Source: an uncultured Collinsella sp.
Lineage (GTDB): Bacteria; Actinomycetota; Coriobacteriia; Coriobacteriales; Coriobacteriaceae
DNA: 6,365 nucleotides
NCBI GenBank assembly: GCA_900554905.1
Contig: USJB01000077.1
Span: 1 to 6,365, forward strand
Direction of reading: 5' to 3'
Positions 1 to 6,365 of this stretch are shown here, piece by piece; positions within the stretch are counted from its first letter, which is position 1; each line of letters opens with the position of its first letter. The translations under genes and the position numbers were made by a program. The notes beneath the pieces are model-generated. The model had not been told where the DNA came from and did no database searches. It saw nothing but the letters and a program-made list of their open reading frames with translations.

Positions 1-2659
<2,659 letters not shown>

Positions 2660-2665
2660 AGTCAA

Positions 2666-5600
2666 CTACTCCTTATCAGTGGTCGTGGCGGCGACAGCCT
2701 CGGGCGCCTCGGCGGTCTCGGCATCCTCGGCCTCGACGTCGGCATCAACGCCGGCGAGCGCAGCCAGGTCGTCGAGAGCGGAGGTCTCCTCGGCGGTCAC
2801 AGGGACGGAGGCGTCCTCGTCGGCATCGTGCATGGGCTCGATATCCAGTGCGAGGGAGCGAATCTCCTTGACGAGAACCTTGAAGGACTCGGGGATACCC
2901 GGGACCGGGACGTTCTCGCCCTTGACGATGGACTCGTAGGTCTTGACGCGGCCCACGGTATCGTCGGACTTGACGGTCAGGATCTCCTGCAGGACGTTGG
3001 AAGCACCGTAAGCGTACAGTGCCCAAACTTCCATCTCGCCGAAACGCTGGCCGCCGAACTGAGCCTTGCCGCCCAGCGGCTGCTGGGTAACCAGGCTGTA
3101 AGGGCCGGTCGAACGGGCGTGGATCTTGTCGTCGACCATGTGGCCGAGCTTGAGGATGTAGGACGTACCCACGGTAATGGGCTCGCGGAACTCCTCGCCG
3201 GTGCGGCCGTCGAACAGACGGGTCTTGCCGCGCTCGTCAAGCTGGGTGACGAACTCGGGGCGCATGTGATCGCCAAAGGCAGCGGTGGCCTTGTTGAGCA
3301 TGTTCTTGTTGGCACGACGGATGACCTCGGCGATCTCGTCCTCCTTGGCGCCGTCGAAGACGGGCGTCGCGGTGAAGAACGGACCGGGGACGTACTTGTC
3401 GGAGTCGGCCTGCTCGGTATCCCAACCGCACGCAGCAGCCCAGCCAAGGTGGCACTCGAGCAGCTGGCCGACGTTCATACGCGAAGGAACGCCCAGCGGG
3501 TTGAGGATAACGTCGATCGGGGTACCGTCAGCCATGTAGGGCATGTCCTCGACCGGCAGAACGTTGCAGATAACACCCTTGTTGCCGTGGCGGCCGGCGA
3601 TCTTATCGCCCTGCTGGATCTTACGACGCTGGGCGACGTAGACGCGCACCTGCTCGTTGACGCCGGGGGCCAGATCGTCGCCGTTCTCGCGGCTAAAGCG
3701 GACGACGTCGATGACGCGGCCGTAAGCGCCGTGAGGCATCTTAAGGGAGGTGTCGCGGACATCGTGGGCCTTGGCACCGAAGATGGCGCGCAGCAGGCGC
3801 TCCTCGGCGGTCAGAGCGCTCTCGCCCTTAGGCGTGACCTTGCCGACCAGGATGTCGCCAGGGCCGACCTCGGCGCCGATGCGGATGATGCCGTCCTCGT
3901 CGAGGTTGGCAAGCATATCCTCGGAGAGATTCGGGATCTCGCGGGTGATCTCCTCGGGGCCGAGCTTGGTGTCGCGGGCATCGATCTCGTGACGGGTGAT
4001 GTTGATGGTCGTCAGCAGATCCTCGGCCACCAGGCGCTCGGACACGACGATACCGTCCTCGTAGTTGAAGCCTTCCCACGGCATGTATGCCACGGTGAGG
4101 TTCTGGCCCAGTGCGAGCTCGCCGTGATCGGTCGAGGGACCGTCGGCCAGAGGCTCGCCCTGCTCAACGGTGTCACCGACGCGCACGAGCGGACGGTGGT
4201 TGATGCAGGTGGACTGGTTGGAGCGCTGGTACTTGGCCAGGTGGTACTCGTCCATGCCGCCGGCATGCTTGACGATGATCTTGGCGGCGTCGGCAAAGAT
4301 GACCTCGCCGGCGTTCTTGGCCAGGGTGACCTCGCCGGAGTCCAGAGCGGCGCGACGCTCCATGCCGGTACCGACATAGGGAGCGGCAGGGTGAACCAGC
4401 GGCACGGCCTGACGCTGCATGTTAGCGCCCATCAGCGTACGCTTGGCGTCGTCGTGCTCGAGGAACGGAATCAGCGTGGCTGCGACGGAGAGCATCTGAC
4501 GCGGCGAGACGTCCATGTAGTCGACGTCCTCGACAGGCACGTCGGCGGGGGCGCCGAAGGAGCCGTCGAAGTCGCGGGTACGAGCGATCACGGTGTGCGG
4601 ACGGACAAGCTTGCCCTCGGCATCGGTCGTGATGAACTCGTTGGTCTTGGGATCGAGCGGCGTGTTGGCCGGCGCGATGACGTGCTTCTCTTCCTCGTCA
4701 GCGGTCATCCAGTCGATCTGGTCGGTGGCAACGCCGTTCTCGACGCGACGGAACGGAGCCTCGATGAAGCCGTACTCGTTGACGCGGGCGTAGAGGGCGA
4801 GCGAGCCGATCAGGCCGATGTTGGGGCCTTCGGGGGTCTCGATCGGGCACATGCGGCTGTAGTGCGAGTTGTGGACGTCGCGGACGGCCGTCGGCACGTT
4901 GGTACGGCGGCTGGAGCCGGACTTGTGGCCGGCAAGACCGCCAGGGCCGAGTGCGGACAGACGGCGCTTGTGGGTCAGACCGGTCAGGGGGTTCGCCTGG
5001 TCCATGAACTGCGAGAGCTGCGAGGAACCGAAGAACTCCTTGATGGAGGCCACGATCGGACGGATGTTGATGAGCGACTGCGGGGTGATCTCGTCGATGT
5101 CCTGGGAGCTCATGCGCTCACGGACGACGCGCTCCATACGGCTCATGCCGATACGGAACTGGTTGGCGACGAGCTCGCCGACGGTGCGGATGCGGCGGTT
5201 GCCAAAGTGGTCGATGTCGTCGACCTTGAAGCCCTGCTCGCCAGCAGCGAGGGACAGCAGGTAGCGCAGCGTCGCGACGATATCCTCGTCGGTGAGCACC
5301 GTGACCTCTTCCTCGGTGGTGAGGTTAAGCTTCTTGTTGACCTTGTAACGACCGACGCGGGCCAGATCGTAGCGCTGCGGGTTAAAGAGCAGGCCCTCGA
5401 GCAGGCTGCGGGAAGCGTCCACGGTGGGAGGCTCGCCCGGGCGCAGACGACGGTAGATCTCGATAAGGGCATCCTCGCGGGTGAGGGCGGTATCGCGCTC
5501 CAGGGTGCGCTTAATCACATCGGAGTTGCCGAGCAACTCGATGATGTCGTCGTTGGTAACGGCAATGCCAAGGGCGCGCAGGAACATCGTGGCGCTCTGC

Positions 5601-6157
5601 TTGCGCTTACGGTCGATGGAGACCATGAGCTGGTCGCGCTTGTCGACCTCAAACTCAAGCCAGGCACCGCGGGACGGGATGATCTGGGCCTTGTAGATCT
5701 GCTTGCCCGAATCCATCTCGGAGCTGTAGTACACGCCCGGGGAGCGGACGAGCTGCGAGACGACGATACGCTCGGTACCGTTGATGATGAAGGTGCCCTG
5801 ATCGGTCATCATGGGGAAGTCGCCCATAAAGACGAGCTGCTCCTTGATCTCGCCGGTCTCCTTGTTGGTGAGACGGACGTCGGTCAGGAGCGGAGCCTGA
5901 TAGGTCATGTCTTTCTCGCGGCACTCCTCGACGGTGTGCGCGGGATCGCCGAACTGATGCTCGCCGAAGGTAACCTCGAGAACATGGTTCTGGCTCTGGA
6001 TGGGGCTGGATTCCTTGAACGCCTCACGAAGGCCCTCGTCCTTAAAACGCTCAAAGGATTCCCTTTGAACAGAGATAAGGTTGGGGAGCTCCATGGCCTC
6101 CGGGATTTTCCCGAAGCTGACGCGCTTGCGCTCAGTGGCAGTGTATGCGTAGGTCAC
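2666..6157 (-). CDS. rpoB: DNA-directed RNA polymerase subunit β (complete, 1163 aa)
   Basis: Encodes β, the other large core RNA polymerase subunit, which forms one side of the DNA/RNA cleft and the rifamycin pocket. The length matches actinobacterial RpoB (about 1170), and the large E. coli-type insertions are absent. Seen: protrusion motif LRPGEPP near 240; rifampicin region with Gln383, Phe384, Asp386, His396, Arg399 and Ser401 (E. coli 513, 514, 516, 526, 529, 531) all sensitive-type, but Ala388 where E. coli has Asn518; CPIETPEGPN from 437; WEGFNYEDG at 694–702 (Glu700/Asp701 match E. coli 813/814); GDKIAGRHGNKG at 850–861 with active-site lysines 852 and 860; GEMEVW at 1040–1045; and an Asp/Glu/Ala-rich tail at about 1109–1163. 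Odd: fork loop 2 (409–424) lacks the conserved RERAG core and is 8 residues longer than in E. coli. The start is GTG, chosen because a strong Shine-Dalgarno lies 9 nt upstream and the N-terminus aligns with the family. The stop is TAG. Confidence 0.99.
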   Translation of the reverse strand: MTYAYTATERKRVSFGKIPEAMELPNLISVQRESFERFKDEGLREAFKESSPIQSQNHVLEVTFGEHQFGDPAHTVEECREKDMTYQAPLLTDVRLTNKETGEIKEQLVFMGDFPMMTDQGTFIINGTERIVVSQLVRSPGVYYSSEMDSGKQIYKAQIIPSRGAWLEFEVDKRDQLMVSIDRKRKQSATMFLRALGIAVTNDDIIELLGNSDVIKRTLERDTALTREDALIEIYRRLRPGEPPTVDASRSLLEGLLFNPQRYDLARVGRYKVNKKLNLTTEEEVTVLTDEDIVATLRYLLSLAAGEQGFKVDDIDHFGNRRIRTVGELVANQFRIGMSRMERVVRERMSSQDIDEITPQSLINIRPIVASIKEFFGSSQLSQFMDQANPLTGLTHKRRLSALGPGGLAGHKSGSSRRTNVPTAVRDVHNSHYSRMCPIETPEGPNIGLIGSLALYARVNEYGFIEAPFRRVENGVATDQIDWMTADEEEKHVIAPANTPLDPKTNEFITTDAEGKLVRPHTVIARTRDFDGSFGAPADVPVEDVDYMDVSPRQMLSVAATLIPFLEHDDAKRTLMGANMQRQAVPLVHPAAPYVGTGMERRAALDSGEVTLAKNAGEVIFADAAKIIVKHAGGMDEYHLAKYQRSNQSTCINHRPLVRVGDTVEQGEPLADGPSTDHGELALGQNLTVAYMPWEGFNYEDGIVVSERLVAEDLLTTINITRHEIDARDTKLGPEEITREIPNLSEDMLANLDEDGIIRIGAEVGPGDILVGKVTPKGESALTAEERLLRAIFGAKAHDVRDTSLKMPHGAYGRVIDVVRFSRENGDDLAPGVNEQVRVYVAQRRKIQQGDKIAGRHGNKGVICNVLPVEDMPYMADGTPIDVILNPLGVPSRMNVGQLLECHLGWAAACGWDTEQADSDKYVPGPFFTATPVFDGAKEDEIAEVIRRANKNMLNKATAAFGDHMRPEFVTQLDERGKTRLFDGRTGEEFREPITVGTSYILKLGHMVDDKIHARSTGPYSLVTQQPLGGKAQFGGQRFGEMEVWALYAYGASNVLQEILTVKSDDTVGRVKTYESIVKGENVPVPGIPESFKVLVKEIRSLALDIEPMHDADEDASVPVTAEETSALDDLAALAGVDADVEAEDAETAEAPEAVAATTTDKE
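2669..2674 (-). promoter_or_regulatory. Shine-Dalgarno of rpoC, lying inside the end of rpoB
   Basis: AAGGAG on the minus strand overlaps the last two sense codons of rpoB and sits 9 nt before the GTG at 2659–2657. An in-frame TTG at 2665–2663 directly follows the rpoB stop but would have only 3 nt of spacing, so GTG is the better start. Placement within rpoB implies that ribosomes finishing β help to open or re-initiate on rpoC (inference), which would favour balanced β and β′ synthesis. Confidence 0.85.
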
Positions 6158-6166
6158 CAGGTTTTT

Positions 6167-6173
6167 CCTCCTT
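6167..6173 (-). promoter_or_regulatory. Shine-Dalgarno of rpoB
   Basis: AAGGAGG, a near-perfect anti-16S complement, ends 9 nt before the GTG at 6157–6155. The spacing is near optimal and fixes this GTG as the rpoB start, compensating for the weaker non-ATG codon. Confidence 0.9.
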
Positions 6174-6194
6174 CACGGAAATGCTCGGTGGGTT

Positions 6195-6213
6195 GGCGAG
6201 GCATAGCTTCGCC
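6195..6213 (-). other. Small hairpin in the rpoB leader
   Basis: Inverted repeat GGCGA/TCGCC with a further 2-bp inner stem (GC/GC) around a 3-nt loop. In the minus-strand RNA there is one A·C mismatch; the plus-strand copy would have a G·U pair there. It lies about 20 nt upstream of the rpoB Shine-Dalgarno, within the predicted leader. No U-run follows, so it is not an intrinsic terminator. A role in leader folding or β-subunit autoregulation is possible but unsupported. Confidence 0.35.
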
Positions 6214-6230
6214 AGTTATCGCAACCTAAT

Positions 6231-6258
6231 AGTTTATCAGGTACCGACCGTTGGGCAA
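6231..6258 (-). promoter_or_regulatory. Candidate extended −10 promoter for rpoBC
   Basis: On the minus strand, TTGCCC (6258–6253, 4 of 6 to TTGACA) is followed after 16 bp by TAAACT (6236–6231, 4 of 6 to TATAAT). The −10 is preceded by TG one base upstream (TGATAAACT), an extended −10 element. Initiation would fall near 6224, giving a leader of about 65–70 nt. Both hexamers are imperfect. rpoB could instead, or also, be transcribed by read-through from ribosomal protein genes beyond the right edge, as in many bacteria. Confidence 0.35.
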
Positions 6259-6336
6259 GAAAAGCCTTGACGCGATTGAGTTTTTGGAGTAGCAAAGTTT
6301 TTCGACAGAAAAGGTGCAGGTAGATAGATATGCATC

Positions 6337-6348
6337 GAACATCTGTTC
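6337..6348. promoter_or_regulatory. SOS/LexA-box-like palindrome (GAAC-N4-GTTC)
   Basis: GAACATCTGTTC is a perfect 5-bp inverted repeat (GAACA/TGTTC) with a 2-bp centre. With flanks it reads CGAACATCTGTTCA, matching 12 of 14 positions of the Gram-positive LexA box CGAACRNRYGTTYC. A third half-site, GAAC, occupies the last four bases (6362–6365), and TGTTCA/TGAAC also pair across an 11-nt spacer. It lies about 180 bp upstream of rpoB, in AT-rich DNA. It may belong to a gene beyond the right edge rather than to rpoB. LexA binding is inferred only from the motif. Confidence 0.4.
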
Positions 6349-6365
6349 ATATATTTTCTGTGAAC

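Noticed and set aside
2663..2665. TTG directly after the rpoB stop as the rpoC start
   Set aside because: Only 3 nt from the Shine-Dalgarno; the GTG two codons later has 9-nt spacing and gives the family-like N-terminus.
4886..4933. A pair of compensating frameshifts as the explanation of the odd fork loop 2
   Set aside because: Neither alternative minus-strand frame gives the missing RERAG sequence, and the segment adds 24 bp, a whole number of codons, with normal codon usage.
4869..5264. A 131-codon plus-strand ORF opposite the rifampicin region of rpoB
   Set aside because: Shadow frame of rpoB with low-complexity Arg/Ser composition and no recognisable motif.
6195..6213. The leader hairpin as an intrinsic terminator
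   Set aside because: The stem is short with a mismatch on the transcribed strand and is not followed by a U-run on either strand.
6237..6350. A 37-residue minus-strand ORF upstream of rpoB (ATG at 6350, TGA at 6239)
   Set aside because: No Shine-Dalgarno before the ATG, unremarkable composition, and it overlaps both the palindrome and the candidate −10. Most likely chance.

Overview
This window is the rpoB–rpoC core of an RNA polymerase operon, read entirely from the minus strand. It holds a complete rpoB (β subunit, 1163 codons), the first 886 codons of rpoC (β′ subunit, running off the left edge), and about 208 bp of upstream DNA at the right edge. There is no mobile element, RNA gene, CRISPR array or accessory gene system, and no evidence of an unknown multi-gene system. 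The most unusual signal is inside rpoB.

Organism: both genes are GC-rich with strong preference for C/G-ending codons. The proteins look actinobacterial. RpoB lacks the large proteobacterial insertions. RpoC carries the coiled-coil-rich N-terminal insertion I associate with Actinobacteria, which places the catalytic aspartates at 535/537/539, the numbering I recall for mycobacterial β′. Sequence style and the GTG start with an MTYAYTATERKRVSFGKI-like N-terminus suggest class Coriobacteriia (Collinsella/Olsenella-like). That assignment is from memory, not a search.

Layout from right to left (direction of transcription): (1) 6365–6158, AT-richer upstream DNA with a SOS-box-like palindrome near the edge, a candidate extended −10 promoter, a small leader hairpin and a strong Shine-Dalgarno; (2) 6157–2666, rpoB; (3) a 6-bp gap with the rpoC Shine-Dalgarno lying inside the end of rpoB; (4) 2659–1, rpoC as far as the end of the bridge helix. 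The secondary zinc site and trigger loop of β′ lie beyond the window.

The two products assemble with α2 and ω into core RNA polymerase; β and β′ together form the active-site cleft. Tight spacing and a shared reading frame indicate co-transcription and probable translational coupling. Points worth a second look: a replaced and lengthened fork loop 2 in β directly after the rifampicin region; an alanine at a normally Asn rifampicin-region position; a single in-frame UAG separating the two genes; a 6.2-kb antisense open frame explained by total avoidance of TTA, CTA and TCA codons; and a multi-half-site GAAC/GTTC palindrome at the right edge.
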